Shown: one piece after another, positions 46,346-59,821 of the stretch
How positions within the stretch are numbered: the first letter of the stretch is position 1
How the letters are laid out: every line of letters starts with the position of its first letter
Assembly: GCA_019009955.1 (NCBI GenBank)
Contig: CM032228.1
Coordinates: 176,204,501 to 176,268,500 of the forward strand
Length of the DNA: 64,000 nt
Reading direction: 5' to 3'
From: Riptortus pedestris
Lineage: Eukaryota > Arthropoda > Insecta > Hemiptera > Alydidae
Program-made: the position numbers and the translations under genes
The notes under the pieces: generated by a model
What the model saw: only the letters and a program-made list of their open reading frames with translations
Database searches by the model: none
Told to the model about the DNA's origin: nothing

Positions 46346-47284
46346 GTGAGTAACACCTTCCTTTAACTAATATTGGCTCAGGTCATAGTAAAAATTATTA
46401 TTTATAACCGGTTTCTTTTTTATTTATTTTTTTAGTAAAACTGGCAAAGCAATATTAGCTTTTCACCTAGTTATAATTGCTGCGCGTTAGCCAAAATTAC
46501 CTGGCAAAAAGCTTTATGTTTCATTCCTTAATTCTAGTTTTCTCTGGATACTGTTTTTTTCTCTCTAATATTATCATGGATAATGCTTTCTAAATGTGTA
46601 AATATTCGGTTGTAAAAGAATTTAATCAACAATAGTTTCGAAAATTGACTCAACAAAATAAGTTGTTTAAATTCTATGTAAAAATTAATTACTGTAAATA
46701 CCAGCCAGAGAATTATAGTTGGCAAGCAAAAGTTAATATATAATGAGAAAATATGGATTGTCCTAAAACAATTCAGTTTGCTAATTGAATGTTTATTTAG
46801 CTTAAAATTTCTGATAATTAATATACAAAATGATCTTCAACTTTTTCATGAAGTAAACCTTCATTAACTTCAGTTGTGTACATATCCTTCCATATAAGCG
46901 GGAGTCAAAATTAGAAATGCTAAAACAAATATTCATTAATTTATTTGCTGGAATTGAAAGCGGGCTTATTAGAAGGACGGTTCATGTGAATTCAATAACA
47001 GTGTGGTTTTGGTAATGCAATAAGGAAATATTGAATTTATATTTGTTCGGTGAAATAATAACAAACACGATGTAAAACGATCATGTAGCAGGAATAATAA
47101 TAGCAGGAAAAGAGGATTATGTTCTAACTGAGCCATTTATGGCTAGTCTCTCACAAACAAATGTTATCTATAATTATTTCGGTTAGAGTACAGTTATCTA
47201 CACTTCAAAGATTACATTACGTTTTGATTCCAAATAAATTGAAATGCTATGCAACAAGTTTAAACGCAATACAACATTATTGAG
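46346..47284. other. No recognisable feature
   Basis: AT-rich DNA without a coding motif or repeat match. Confidence 0.4.
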
Positions 47285-47455
47285 ATACAGTCAATTTTTC
47301 AATCCCCTGTGGACAATAGGAATTTATATAGAAATGCCCTTATTAAATAAAATCTTTAATTCAAACCTGGCTAGAATGTAGTGATTACCTATAGGTAAGC
47401 AGTCCCGATTAGCCTCAGTTTTACAAAGTGGACGTTAAAAAATAACCACAACATG
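47285..47455 (+). mobile_element. tRNA-like SINE, 5'-truncated copy
   Basis: From the box B region on: TCAATCCCCTGTGGACAATAGG, AATTTATATAGAAATGCCC, TATTAAATAAAATC, AACCTGGCTAGAATG, ACCTATAGGTAAGCAGTCCC, GATTAGCCTCAGTTTTACAA and GTGGACGTTAAAAAATAAC. Confidence 0.75.
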
Positions 47456-47974
47456 TTTTATTTTTGTGATATGTCTCGGAGATGGCACATACAGCAACGT
47501 AAACATTGTCTTCTTTTTACCTTTAGTGGAAACTTAATCGACTGAGTGTTTTCTTAAAAAAAAACTATTTGTGCAACTATTAACGCTGTGACATTTTACT
47601 TTAAGAAAACAAATGACAAATGTAACCGACACTGAATAAAATAATATGAGAAACGTTTTATATTTTTCTTCACTGAAAGGGGGAAAAATGTGTTTACTTT
47701 TTCACCTAGATATATGTTTTTATATAAAAAATGACCAGTGATATTTCCCACTCGTAATATAAATTTGTGAATAACATAACTGTGATAGGATTGTAATTTA
47801 TTCCGATGGTCTCCAGAATAGAATCGAAATGCCCACGAATCGAAGTATATTCCTCCGTCCTCCGAATCGGATAACATGAGTACATGTATCTTACAATACA
47901 GAAGCAGCTGATCCCGATTCTAAATTTTGAATATTCTTAAGAGGATAGAATAATATCGAATATATGGAAGTAGG

Positions 47975-48030
<56 letters not shown>

Positions 48031-49349
48031 GATACCAGAAGAATTATTAATACATTCTTATTAAATTTGGGGTTGTTATGAAATTATATAAATCATGAGT
48101 TAGTGTTACCTCTCATTTTTTAATTACTTTACTAAACCTCAAGCAAACAAAAAGTACTGACAGTTAACCATACTTTCTTCTTCTTCTTCTTTTTTCTTGT
48201 ATGATATTTTTTTAATTTATCGTCCTTTAGGGTATAGTATAATTTACGAATGAATATTTCTTCTATTATACTTAAAACACATTTTTATTAGTAATTAAAT
48301 TTTGTCAAATAATTCTTTTTTTTTTAGTATGTGAGCTATATTAAATAGCTAAATGTTTTTAAGTTTCATACTGTTGAGAGAACCCCTCAAATAAATAGGA
48401 TTTCTGTAAGCCAACAGAGTCACTAATAATATTTCCATATTCTCCCCATTTATGAATTTTATTTATCAACGTTATTTTCAATATTCAACTTTCCACTGGT
48501 GCCAGCATTTGCACAATTGTTACACATGGACGTTATACAACACAATATTATTTATTGATCCGCTTTTGAAAAAATTATTGAAATGTTAAAATTAGATAAA
48601 TTAATAACTGACAATTTTCGTTCCGACTCTCGAGTGTAAATGCCTTCTTAAGGCGTAAATAAACTTGCTCTCATCACTAATTTCATTTCACAGTAAGAAC
48701 TGAAATGAATTTATTTCTATTCAATATTAAGAAATATAATATGATACATTAAACATTTTTTGTTTTCTATAAGAAATTCACTAAAATTATGACAATAAAT
48801 TCTTTACGTATTATTAAATAGGAAACTTTGTAATATATTTTTTATGAAATTAGCTCAATTTAGTCAATGAATTTTTAAAAATCTTACAGTTTTCTATTTA
48901 TCTATTAATTAATTTAGATAAAAATTATAATACTATTCTAAATGCCCCTCTAGGTATAAAATATGCAATTTTTAATTTATTGGTACCATTTTTTATTAGC
49001 CTTAGATTTATAACAGTATGTCAAGTTTTATACATGATAAGAAACTTGCCTACAGCTTAAATGGAGAATATATCTGATCATAAATTATTTTTGACTCATT
49101 GTTATGACGAATAGTTTGTATTTTTATTGATTTCTTTTGAACATTTGGGTCTTTTTTACATTATTAATTAGGTTATAATCACATGATTTTAGAAATACCA
49201 GTGATTAAACTCATACCAATAAACAATAATAAATTGATAAAGAAAGTTTTAAGAGAAACTGAACCACATTTATTACAAGTGTAAAATTAACAAAAATAAC
49301 ATTATTTTGGTGGCCAATAAACCCTCATATTTGATAATATTGCATTAAA
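47456..49349. other. No recognisable feature apart from a (TA)n array
   Basis: A TA array lies at about 47978-48027, with flanks unlike HLE-A. The rest is very AT-rich. Confidence 0.4.
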
Positions 49350-49845
49350 TAAGTCATCGTTTTGATACCTTCTTCGCCAGACGAATTCACATATGTACAA
49401 GTTGTACAGGTGATGTATGCCCTAGATGGAGGTGCAATAAGTTGAGTTGCAGAAATGAAGTCAGCGTCTTCAAGGACACATGGTTTGAGAATAGTCGCTT
49501 ACCCTTGAGGAAACAATTACTATTAATCTATGCGTGGGCAAACGAATATACCAGTATTAAGTTTTGCAAGAAAGAACTAGGGATATAGTATAAGACTGTT
49601 GTTGATTGGAAGAATATGCATTTGCTCCAGGAGATTTGTGCTAGTCAAATTTTAGCCAATCCTATGATAATTGGGGGCGAGGGACATACCGTCGAAATTG
49701 ATGAAACATGTTATACGAAAAGAAAGTACAACGTTGGCCGAATTTATCCTCAACAATGGGTATTTGGAAGTGTGTGCCGAGAAACCAGAGAGTGCTTTCT
49801 ATGCCGATGCAACTAACGTTCTGAAACACCTGTGGAAGGTAATAA
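49350..49845 (+). pseudogene. Merlin-type (ISXO2-like / IS1595-like) DDE transposase remnant
   Basis: One frame from about 49350 encodes the N-terminal Cys-containing part (CTSC, then CPRWRCNKLSCRN, 49390-49455), the helical region VSVFKDTWFENSRLPL and LLLIYAWANEYTSI (49458-49560), then, after a TAG at 49586, TVVDWKNMHLLQEIC, IIGGEGHTVEIDETCYTKRK (about 49670-49730; VEIDE carries the first catalytic Asp), NVGRIYPQQWVFGSVCRET (49732-49790) and CFLCRCN before a stop at 49814. In Merlin transposases this is the zinc-ribbon, HTH-like and first half of the DDE domain. The second Asp region and the last catalytic residue are absent or unrecognisable. One internal stop makes it inactive. A GT at 49840 could be a splice donor, since eukaryotic copies can contain introns; this is only a guess. 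Confidence 0.85.
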
Positions 49846-52330
49846 ATTGTAACAGTTATTAAACTAATATCTCAGAAGTATTTCTAAAATCAAGTTAATA
49901 ATAAAAATTTCTTAAATCATGTGATTGTAACCTTATTTGAAATGCGGGGCTAATGTAAAAAAGACATGAAAAAGATATTGTGTATAAAAACATTCTTTTG
50001 GCATGAAGTTTTTAAATTTATTTTTAAACGCCGAATTTTATTTTATAAATTTTATATATTCTGGCAGGACGTTACAAAAGATTACTCCTAACACACTTTT
50101 CTCAATATCGTCATTTCTTCTGTCGTATATTCGGTTAAATAAATCCAATGTGTTGCATTCCTATCTCTTTTTTTGTCGTGACATTAAAGCTGAATGAAAA
50201 TAACTTTTTTTTTGTATTCTGCGGCGTTTCTTTTAATCTAAAAGAAAGATCCTAAAGAGATTGGATTAACGCTTCCTAGTTTGAGGAGAGTGCGTTAATT
50301 ATTTTGGGCAGACTGCTCCCTTCAGATGAAACATCATTAGTATTCAGAGATGAGATGAAAGTACATCTGCAAATGGTCCAACAAGTCATGAGGTTTAGGT
50401 TCGACTAACCCCTCTCTCAGCCCTTCCTCTCTGTCACTCTTTCATTGTTCACTAATTGCAGGGGAGCTAAAGCTGCAGGTTTGGAGAAACCATTAACAAT
50501 AAATTACCCCCAACATTAGGAAGGAGCTGAATGAGGCAGTAGTAAGACTATGGGAACCTTGGCTGTTGAGTGTGGATTGTGCTGGTCGGGAGGGGCCGAC
50601 GATTGCCGAATCTAGCCGAACACTGCCCCGCTTCCCTTCCATGCATCACTCGCTCCCCTTAGCTCGACCGAGTAGTGTCAAGCTCTTTTCCAAAAGTATA
50701 CCATTGTGCTGTGTGTTTACAGTGTTGCCAACTCTCAGCCGACTGGTTCTTACGAAAGTTCGTCATCATTTTTATTTACGTATTATACTTTTAGTACAAC
50801 ATACACAACCATTTTTACATTATGTTATTAATGATTTATTATGAGTCCTTCTTTCTTTCTTTATAAATGGTTCTATCTTTCTACTATTTAATTATTTATA
50901 TTTATTATTCAGCTATAATATCCAATAAACTACTTTTTTCTATTTCTCTGTATTCTATTAGATTAGCTGCCTCCCACTCTTCCCTCTTCTCTTTCAACTG
51001 CACGCCTATGCCCATCTTATTCCAATCCAGAAAAGTTTTGAATTTTTTTACTTTTAAACTTCTTCGATCTTTTAAGAAATTCAGTTACTACTATCTAGAT
51101 TATTACAGCTATCAAAATTATTCTCTCTGAAAAGGGCAATGTATTTTTAGAATTTTCAGCCGCTTTTATTTCACAACGGTCCTTCTAACATGCGCAAATA
51201 TTCGCAAGGATTAAGTCAGTCAGGAGGACATCAGTCTAATTGTCAGAGGAGATATTAAATTTAGAAATTGAAAAAGTAACTTTCAACTTTCCGTTCGTCT
51301 TAATCTTTATGATTTCATGAGTAACTGAATTACTACCGATTTAAACATGCATTGAGTAGATAATGCGTAACTACTGAACTAAAATTGAATGTACTGAGTA
51401 AATAGAAATTATTGGTGGGAGGATATTGAAGGTGTATCATTCAGCGGCAAGGTCATTAATTACAGGCAATAGTAACGCTTTTCAAAAAGCAATATCTCAC
51501 ATTTTCTCTTTATAATGATAAAATGGTCAGTCTTTTTGGGGATGGAATTTTTTTCTTTTAGACATATAATTATGAGAAATACCTACTTATATTTTATACT
51601 ACTGTCTCCTCCTTATCTAGAAGAAATTATTATTATTAAAATACTTAAACAGTTAAATTACAGGATTTATTTGGGTGTGGCTTCAAAGCCAAGGACATTA
51701 AAACCTATTGCAGATTATTACGCATGTTAGGATTATCAGTTGTAAAATAAAAGAGAAACATATCATGGAGTTATTTCTCTGGGTGAGAGGGAGGGGTGGG
51801 AGAGATTTCAGCATTTCATATTTTAATCATATTTTGATTTCATTATAATATGGAGATAAGTAACTTTCTGTTATTAGACATAACAAGGGCAAAGCCAAGA
51901 AGAACGACCTCATACTTTCTTGATGAGTTAAGTTGAATAAACTCACTCAAAGTTGTGTCATTTCAATTGAGAAGAAATGTCAATACTGTCACGGAAACAG
52001 GAAAATGAAATTATTTTTATGAACTCATTAAAGACCAATACCTCAATTTAAACAATTGCCTCTGTTGATGACGCCTAGAATTTGGAATGCGATACTGAAC
52101 GATTTCGATAAGTTAACAAAAGGTCTAAAAATGTATAGTAACTTTGCGATTTTTTGTAAAGGAAAGCACAAGAACATAATGATAAAACTTCCTTCATACT
52201 TTAAAACAATGAAAACAAGGCAGAAGGTAGCATAGTTTCGAAACATTCTTTCTAACTTAACGAGAATGAAAAAAATTAATATTTAATATGCGTTACGCCA
52301 AGTACATACTGCGACCCCCCTTCCAACTAT
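49846..52330. other. Mostly nothing; G/C-richer unidentified segment at about 50300-50770
   Basis: The 50300-50770 segment is clearly less AT-rich (for example GGTCGGGAGGGGCCGACG, CAGTGTTGCCAACTCTCAGC) than its flanks and carries a 92-codon frame without a known motif. It may be a remnant of a repeat not otherwise present here. The remaining sequence shows nothing I can name. Confidence 0.35.
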
Positions 52331-52367
52331 TATATATGAATATATGTATATATATATATATATATAT
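52331..52367. repeat. (TA)n microsatellite
   Basis: Imperfect TA array containing TATG interruptions at its left side. Confidence 0.85.
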
Positions 52368-55119
52368 TTTCTAATTAACCTTGAGTATGGTTTCAATTCC
52401 CGCATGGAATTTGATGACGGACTCCCTAAATATGTCGGTTGCTCTAGGGTCAGAGAAGTAGGTAGTATTCGGAAACATAAAGAGGACAATGGTTTTAGAA
52501 AATAAATTGTAGCAAAGACGTTACTTGGAGCAAAAAATAAAATAAGTTCATATACATAGTTTGAATGTGTACTGGGGCAAAATCATGAACATTTTTTCGT
52601 ATTTACAAAATCTAATTTATTTTCATTCCCAACGCATTTCGAGTATTGTAGCTCCTTATGAAGGAGTTCCTTTTTCTCTATGCTGTTTATATGTGTGTAT
52701 ATATTAGTATTGTCATTTTTTTTATTTTCCAAAACGCTTACATGTTTAAAAAAAAACTTTTTAATCCACTGAACTTCCATCAATATCGGTTCTATTAAAA
52801 CAGATCTATGATTAAGAAGAGGCAACTAGCCAACGTTTATAATCTTAATAATGGAAAGGTTCCACTACACTATTGGCATTAATTCTGTATATATTTTTTT
52901 GTATGTATATTTATAGGTATAACATAGTCAAAAGTGTGCGAGTAAAAGAATATTAAATATAAAATTGCTAAACAAAACGAATACTTATAATTGATAAATA
53001 AAATTATAAACATTCTAAAGAGAAGCGAAGTACCGCAAATGATGAAATACTTGCCAACGGTTAACTTAAATAATGTTTTTTTAAATTTATTTAGAGCTGT
53101 TGAATTATTATGATGATTAATTTCATTCTTACTAAAAGTTAGTTTCATAGATTGTGTGCAATACATTTCCCCAAAGGGTTTAGGAGTTATTACGGTACTT
53201 AAATGACCGCAGGAACTTGCAGAAAATCGTATTAATTTGCTGATATTTTTACTTACAAAAGTGTGTATTTAGGTCAAACGACTAAAAAGGCCTTGAAAAA
53301 TATCTTACTTTTTGGCATAGATATACGTAATTTAAATATAAAGATTATGTATTCCAGATAAAGTTATTTTATAAACGTTTAAATTTTGAAAAGATATGTG
53401 GAAAATCTTTATAATGTTTTGTAAATTTGGCTCCAACTTGAGTTAAATAGTTGATGTTTACTCAAGAAATCAAAGTTAATTTACACTTATTTTTATCATT
53501 TTCAATTTTTTTTCCAACATGTGAGTTCTCAATTATGTCACTGTGTTCTAGGATCATATTGACACTAAACCTAATTAAGCTTATAATTATTTTCTTTTCG
53601 CTGGATAGAACATTTAATTTAAACATTTAGATTCTCGTACCCTCGCTGTACCGATTGTATTTTAAGTAATACGCTCATTGATCAAAGAGATCCAAGGTTC
53701 CCCGTAGAATTATATAAAAAGCTCCAAGAGACATTCAGTATAGCGACTGATGATTATGAATGAAAAAAAAAAGAATTCAGCCTATTTTATATTGACAATT
53801 CCTATAATTAAACTTTCTTTTAGGAGCTTGTAGCGTATATTTTATTATGGAAGTATTGTTGTTTTTATCCTTAAGTATTTTTGTCTTAAATTCGATTTTT
53901 AAATATAGAAACGTTTTCCTTTTTTTTCAAACTTCATCAAATACGAGATTTCATTAGCAATATTACTATAAATTATTAGCAAATTTCAATGAAGGGGTTT
54001 GCAATTGGCGTTTTATTGGGGACGTAGTTTCAGAAATTCTTCCTTTAAATGTCCATCTATCTTCAACAACATTAGCATTTTGTGTAAGCTATAATTAAAA
54101 CAAAATGGAACTATTTAAATATATTGACACTTAAATAACACACAATAAATATATAATATTTAATAAAATATTTTTAGGTTCTTAGTAAAGATTTCACATT
54201 TTCAGAGAGCAAATTTTAAATTATATCTCATCTGAATAAAAATAAATAATTAATTTTAAAAACTGATGATTAAAATGTTTTTTTTTTGTTAATACAGACG
54301 TGAAATAAAATCATGAAATGCCAGATGTTTTGTTTGTAAATCTGCTCTATTCCAAGTTTGGGCTAAATGAATAAACGGGTGTGATCTTTGTTAATCAGAA
54401 TTAGTGTTTGGATATCCCTGGTTCAGTAGACAACATTCCAGGGCATTTCTACTGTTTTGGAAGCTGCTAGATTCAAAGGATTACGTTCGGGAGCAATCGT
54501 TTTAAATCCCATCCATTTTCATGATTTTCACCCCACGATTGTTGGAAAATTCAGATTTATTCAGTGTTTTATTTGTCAACTCCTTCTACAAATGTATGTT
54601 CACTTAGATTCAATATTTATTCTTGGAGTTTCTACTTCATTCATCGGGATGGTTTTGAAGTCTAAATAATAGGATTTTCTCTATTTTTAATTCTTAATTC
54701 CAGCTTTACGTAATAAGATTTTATTTGAAACTCGTGCGATTTGGACAGAAATATCTTTAATATGTGAAAATAAACATTTGATGTAGGTTTAAATGATATT
54801 TTGTTTGATTTACGGCGACTAAGACTTTTCCAAAGACCTTCTTCGCAAAGAAAATTTCAATACTACTAATAATGGAAACCTGCAGCCAACTTACATTTTT
54901 ACCCAATTACTGCTTTCTGTGGCTATAATATCGTGCCAGGGTGGGAAAGCACCTCAGTACTACATACGAATGTCCAACTTGCTCATAGTAATTCCACAAT
55001 CTTCAAAACTATAGCACCATAATGTGTGTGAGTAAGTAAAATAATTTGGACAATGTTTTTTACCTTCGCCTTTTGAGTTTCGATGCCTTTATTTAATCGA
55101 ACTACAACCCTGGTGTTCT
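52368..55119. other. No recognisable feature
   Basis: Very AT-rich. A lone box B-like GGTTTCAATTCCCGC at 52388 is too little to call a SINE. Confidence 0.4.
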
Positions 55120-55345
55120 GATTTCGTTGCTTCGAAACCATTGCTACGCTCTTTGGTTCTCAATCAAACGACCTGGGGTTCGAATTTTTGAAATGAAGTC
55201 TCTTTTCTTTCTCTGACGGTGTCCAATCATATTAATACATGCTCCATTTAACACCAAATACACGATAAAGGAAATAGTGTGAGTCAGTGCAAGAGCGGAC
55301 TGTTTAGGTGGTGCACGGTTCGGCATTATTTTTGACTATAAGCCT
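55120..55345 (+). mobile_element. Possible second tRNA-derived SINE family
   Basis: GCTCTTTGGTTCTCAATCAAACGACCTGG followed by GGGTTCGAATTTTTG resembles the 3' two thirds of a tRNA, with a good box B near 55170. A body of about 150 bp of balanced composition follows. There is no second copy in the window, and no tail or target duplication was identified. Confidence 0.3.
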
Positions 55346-57877
55346 GCAGGAAAAGTCAAAAATACCGAAAGGTATAATTGTTTGTCTACTTTATGTGAAT
55401 ATCGATATACACCCTTTAATAAACTCTATTACTATTACATTTCGTGCATAAATGCATAAACGGCATCGTTGAAGTTAATTGTGTATATTTGTGGAAAGGC
55501 AATTCACCATTGCTAGTTAACACAAACGTCTGACGCAGATATTTATAATCGCACAGATTAAAGGCTATGTACTTTAAATTAATTATCTTTCAACTTTGAA
55601 TAAATTTTGTTTTAGCTATAATGTTAGGAAATTAATCAGATATGTAGGATGGCTAGGTATTTGATTAATTAACCGCATTTCTTGTTCATGGAATTAATTC
55701 GATATTTCCTGTCCTTTTCGAAATTACTTATTTTATTTTATATCTTTACAAAAAATATTCGACCTAAATATTCAGTTAATAAAGCTTAGTTTTCCTATTT
55801 TGTTTCTTTAAAAATCGGAGAAGTTTTAAATTTTACTTTTAGTATATTTTCCCATAACTTTGTCAGCAATAATTGTTAAGTTTTCACTATGAATTTCAGA
55901 CAGTAAGCTACACATGTCTTATTTAATACTTTTAATTTAGATTAATGGGATTATGTGTTTCCGTTAATAATGTTTAAATTGGCCTTCTCTGTTAGTAAGC
56001 AACTCATAGCCTACATAAGTATTACTTTTCGAGCTTCCTTTTTAGACTAAACGTTATCAAGATCATTGTGCCCGAGAATGAAAGTAAATAATCTACTTGA
56101 ATCCCGGAGAACCCCTATCAAATATGTTTCCCTCTCAGTATGCATATTTATATTCTCAATCGGCTGCAAGTTGAAGTATGAGCATTACTGATTATTTGTG
56201 TGAGTCTATCTTTCTTTTTTCTTATTTTATGTGGGGGTGTTCTCTCTCTGCGTGGTCTCTGTTTTGTCGTTTAACTACCTAATGTGTTATTGATTCTTGT
56301 ATTTTGTGTTTGAACTCAATTCTGAATCTTAGTTATAATTCACTAGCGTCAAGTTTAAAAACTTTCGTCTTTTCATCAAAGACTTAGTCATTTATTTTTA
56401 TGTGACAATTTAGTAAGATAATGAGTTTAGTATTTATTTCATTGCCAGATACGATAACTACGGCAAAGGTATTGGGGATAATGTTTGTTGCGTTTTTTTT
56501 TTTTTAATTTTAATTACGTTTTAGTGATTTTAAAACTTAATGACAAGGACTGTTAACCCTATTAGCAAATAATGCAACAAACACCAAACGATAAAATACA
56601 TACTGACTGACTGCATTCAACAAAAAAACCTTCACATACCCCACGATATGACAGAACTATTAACTGACAGCTGCCAATATATTCCACAAATACTAACATA
56701 TTTAAAACATATAAACATTTACAAAAACATAAAGTATAAAATAGAGTAGGTCTACAGCATACTTAAAAAGATTTAAAAGGGATTACTTATATTATATTCA
56801 TTTAGCAAAGCACGGTTATGAGAAAAAATCAGATATTTAAGGAATATTATACATAATATAAAAATGAAGTTCAACCAAGGTGTACATGAAGGAATAAATA
56901 TATTATTCTAACAACCTCTTAACAATTAGAGATATTGCCAATCACCATCGATGTGGGGCACTAATCAAATCAAATAAAAATAAATACATTATAGTTTCTA
57001 GTGCTCTTATTTGCACCTAACTTTTTTTTATAACTTATTTAGTTGGATCTTCTTTGGTCATCATTGTTAATGAAGTAGACCCGGAAGATATATTTTTTTT
57101 CGTTTTCCTCCACTCGATCATGTAAACGGCTTTTAAATGCGTATTCTAAAAGTAACGAATTACTATTTTTTTTGTTTTAATAAATTTCATTTTCAATTTG
57201 TTTATAAAATTGAGAAAGATAAAAGCCTGTGTTGTAGATTTTGAATTCTCATAATAGAGGGTTTCGTATTGAAGGTTTAGAACTTATCAGAAGTAATTAT
57301 TTAATATTATTCAGTGAGGCGTCATTTAGTAATTTATTATTCATAAAACTTTCCCTAAATTGACGAAACTATGAATGATTGAATTAGACCCTTTAGCAAA
57401 GTGACTCGAGCAGGCAATTAGCCATTAATTCTCAGAGTCTGGAAATAAACTTAATAGAAAGACAAATTTGAATCCCATATTTACTAAAAAGGTCTTTCTT
57501 TCATAATGTTGACAGTTCTAATTTTAAGGATCCCGTGATTACTAAGATGTAATTCGTTTTATGTGTACTGGCTGGTAAAGGCTCACAGAAGTATATTTTT
57601 TCGTAAAGGTGATTTTATCATTTAATCCTCCGCCATAGGTGCTCTGAGATTAAAATAGGTAAACCTGAATTAGTTTAAATAATATCACAAAAATAAATTG
57701 CTAAAACCGTTATGGTCTATTAAATATCAACAAATAAAGCGCCTATTAGGGAAAGAGATAAATATTATAGATATGCAAAGTATATTGAAGGAATAAAAAC
57801 ATTCGTATACGTTTTGGTCTAAGGTCATAGTATACAAGACCTTTCTACTGTTCATAATAACAGTGATAGCACCTAAA
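55346..57877. other. No recognisable feature
   Basis: AT-rich sequence with homopolymer runs. No coding motif or family match was seen. Confidence 0.4.
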
Positions 57878-58434
57878 CGTCCGCCACACAGGGGCTGCGT
57901 AAACTAAGCAGATTTCGCACGTGAAGTTTTACAAAAGAGAAATTTCACGAGAGCCGAACAGTTACAGAAACGGCCGAACTAGCTTTTGGCGGAAACTCCC
58001 GACTAGAACCGATGTTAGTCGATCTCATCTCGTCCGTCATCTGCATATACTTAATAAAAATACACATATCTTGGTTAATATTCAAAGTAGAGAATAAATG
58101 TATATAACAATACTTATAGTAACTTTAATTTGCAATATGATTGGTTTTATTGAAGTTTTCGATCCGACGAATAGTAACGGAGATATTTTGAATTTTCGAA
58201 AATACTCTCCTCTAAACCCCTCCCCCCTCCCACTAGCCAGATTTTAGCCATTAACGAGCTTGATCTTTATTTTTACATGAAACGTTTAAATATCGAGTAT
58301 GGTAACAATCAAGCGAAAAATGCGACCACTAGAGCCTTAACAGTTATATCTATCTATCTATATATAATTTTGATCGGACCTCATTTTCGTAATCTCCTGG
58401 GTAGGATGGCTGATTTAGGGGAAATCTGCTAAAA
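57878..58434 (+). mobile_element. HLE-A copy 8 (complete but short TA array)
   Basis: Start: GTCCGCCACACAGGGGCTGC, AAGCAGATTTCGCACGTG. Then AACGGCCGAACTAGC, GGCGGAAACTCCCG, ATCTCATCTCGTCCG, TTTTCGATCCGACGAATAG, AACGGAGATATTTTG, GCGACCACTAGAGCCTTAAC, a TATC/TA stretch of only about 28 bases (58346-58373), TCGGACCTCATTTTCGTAATC and an end lacking about 60 bp, with only GATTTAGGGGAAATC left of the palindrome before TGCTAA. The short array shows that array length varies greatly between copies. Confidence 0.85.
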
Positions 58435-59532
58435 AGTGTAAATTTATTTTTGGGTTTAGGTGTGTTACTATCTAAGGTGAACTACTCCTGAGATAATGTG
58501 AAATATAATATTTACGTTTATATTTTATTAATAATAGTTATTCGAAGATCAATCTGTTTAGATTCACTATATTTTATTAATGTTTTTAGTTTCAATTAAA
58601 AAGAAACATTCTTCGCAACATATTAAACAAATGTCCCATCATATTCCTAATATCTATAATCTATCTAAATAGTATGGGCTCCTCTTTACAAGTTACTTTT
58701 TAAATTCAAAAATAATGTCGTTATACGAGTTGAATTCCACGTTTTATCAATGGAAATTATGAATTCCATGGTTTAGGCTATTTTCAGGAAATTCTATTAA
58801 ACGTCATAGAACTTCCTCAACCAACATAAGCTCTTTCAGGGTTTGTCCCTCGTCTAGTTGACCCAGCTTTGAATAATTAGTTGAATAATTATTAGCTCAT
58901 CAATAGTGTATGTTAACCAAATGAACTAATACATGCAGCAGAGTGATTATATACAGTGTGAGTGACGCAAGTAAAGCAATTACATCATTGAACGATCAGA
59001 AAACACTGAGCGAGATAGCACTAAAAGCATTTGCAATTCCTCAGGCACCCTTGGATATCCAAATATTTCTTCGTGTCACCCTAATATTATTGTTTCCCTC
59101 ATGAAAAGTGTCGAAGGAAACCAAGTATAATTAACTTGTCAATGTGTTTTGGTTTGGACTAATACAGATGCTCTTAATTCAAACAGATTCAGGCTTGCGA
59201 TGGCACTGCGTTGTCTAAATTGGCCTGGACAGGATCTCATGGAAGCACAAAGAGCTTTATCTCAGAGAGTAGCTTTCATGAAGCTGTCAAGTTTTGAAGA
59301 CCCTCTTTTACTTTGAGGCTACCCTTGCTGAGCGTAGGTCGTAAGTAAGCAGACATAGTTGGCAGAGCCATCTTTGACAATTCAAAAGTCTATTAAAAGA
59401 AATTTTTAACTAAATTAAGTAAGCTGCATTATTAGTCTTCTCGGTTAGTGATCTTTTGAAATCGTCCTTAACTCCAAGAACAAATCTTTTAAATGCACGG
59501 TTCTTGCTTTTCACAGTGTATTGAATAATATT
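58435..59532. other. No recognisable feature
   Basis: Somewhat more balanced composition at 58920-59350, without coding motifs. Confidence 0.4.
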
Positions 59533-59795
59533 CCAAACATACTTTATTATTATTATTATTATTATTATTTATTAACGTCCACTTTTTGCAACTTAGGCTA
59601 CTCGGGACGGGTTATCTACAGGTTATCACCCTTTTCTAGTCAGGGTGGGATTTTAGGACGTTATTTAATGAATTTCGTCACTAAATAATTTCCTTTGCCC
59701 AGGCAAGAATCGAACTCCCCACTCTAGGTTTACCATGCGAGATAAAGGTCAACGCTTTAACTCGCATGGCTAACCTGAGCCCCAAACATACTTTA
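59533..59795 (-). mobile_element. Full-length tRNA-like SINE with 14-bp target duplication
   Basis: CCAAACATACTTTA flanks the insert at 59533-59546 and 59782-59795. On the minus strand the element begins GGCTCAGGTTAGCCATGCG, with a box A-like TAGCCATGCGAGTTAAAGCG and box B AGTTCGATTCT (59706-59716), then a body with TTATTTAGTGACGAAATTC, CCCACCCTGACTAGAAAAGG, AACCTGTAGATAACCCGTCC and GTGGACGTTAATAAATAA, ending in a (TAA)n tail of about eight units. Pol III boxes, a short tandem tail and an exact target duplication are the signs of a LINE-mobilised SINE. This is the best reference copy here (about 235 bp). Confidence 0.93.
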
Positions 59796-59821
59796 TACCA
59801 TGTAGTTAAAAATCTGTTGAG

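Noticed and set aside
52370..52470. tRNA-like SINE suggested by GGTTTCAATTCCCGC
   Set aside because: Only a box B-like string is present; no box A, body, tail or second copy could be found.
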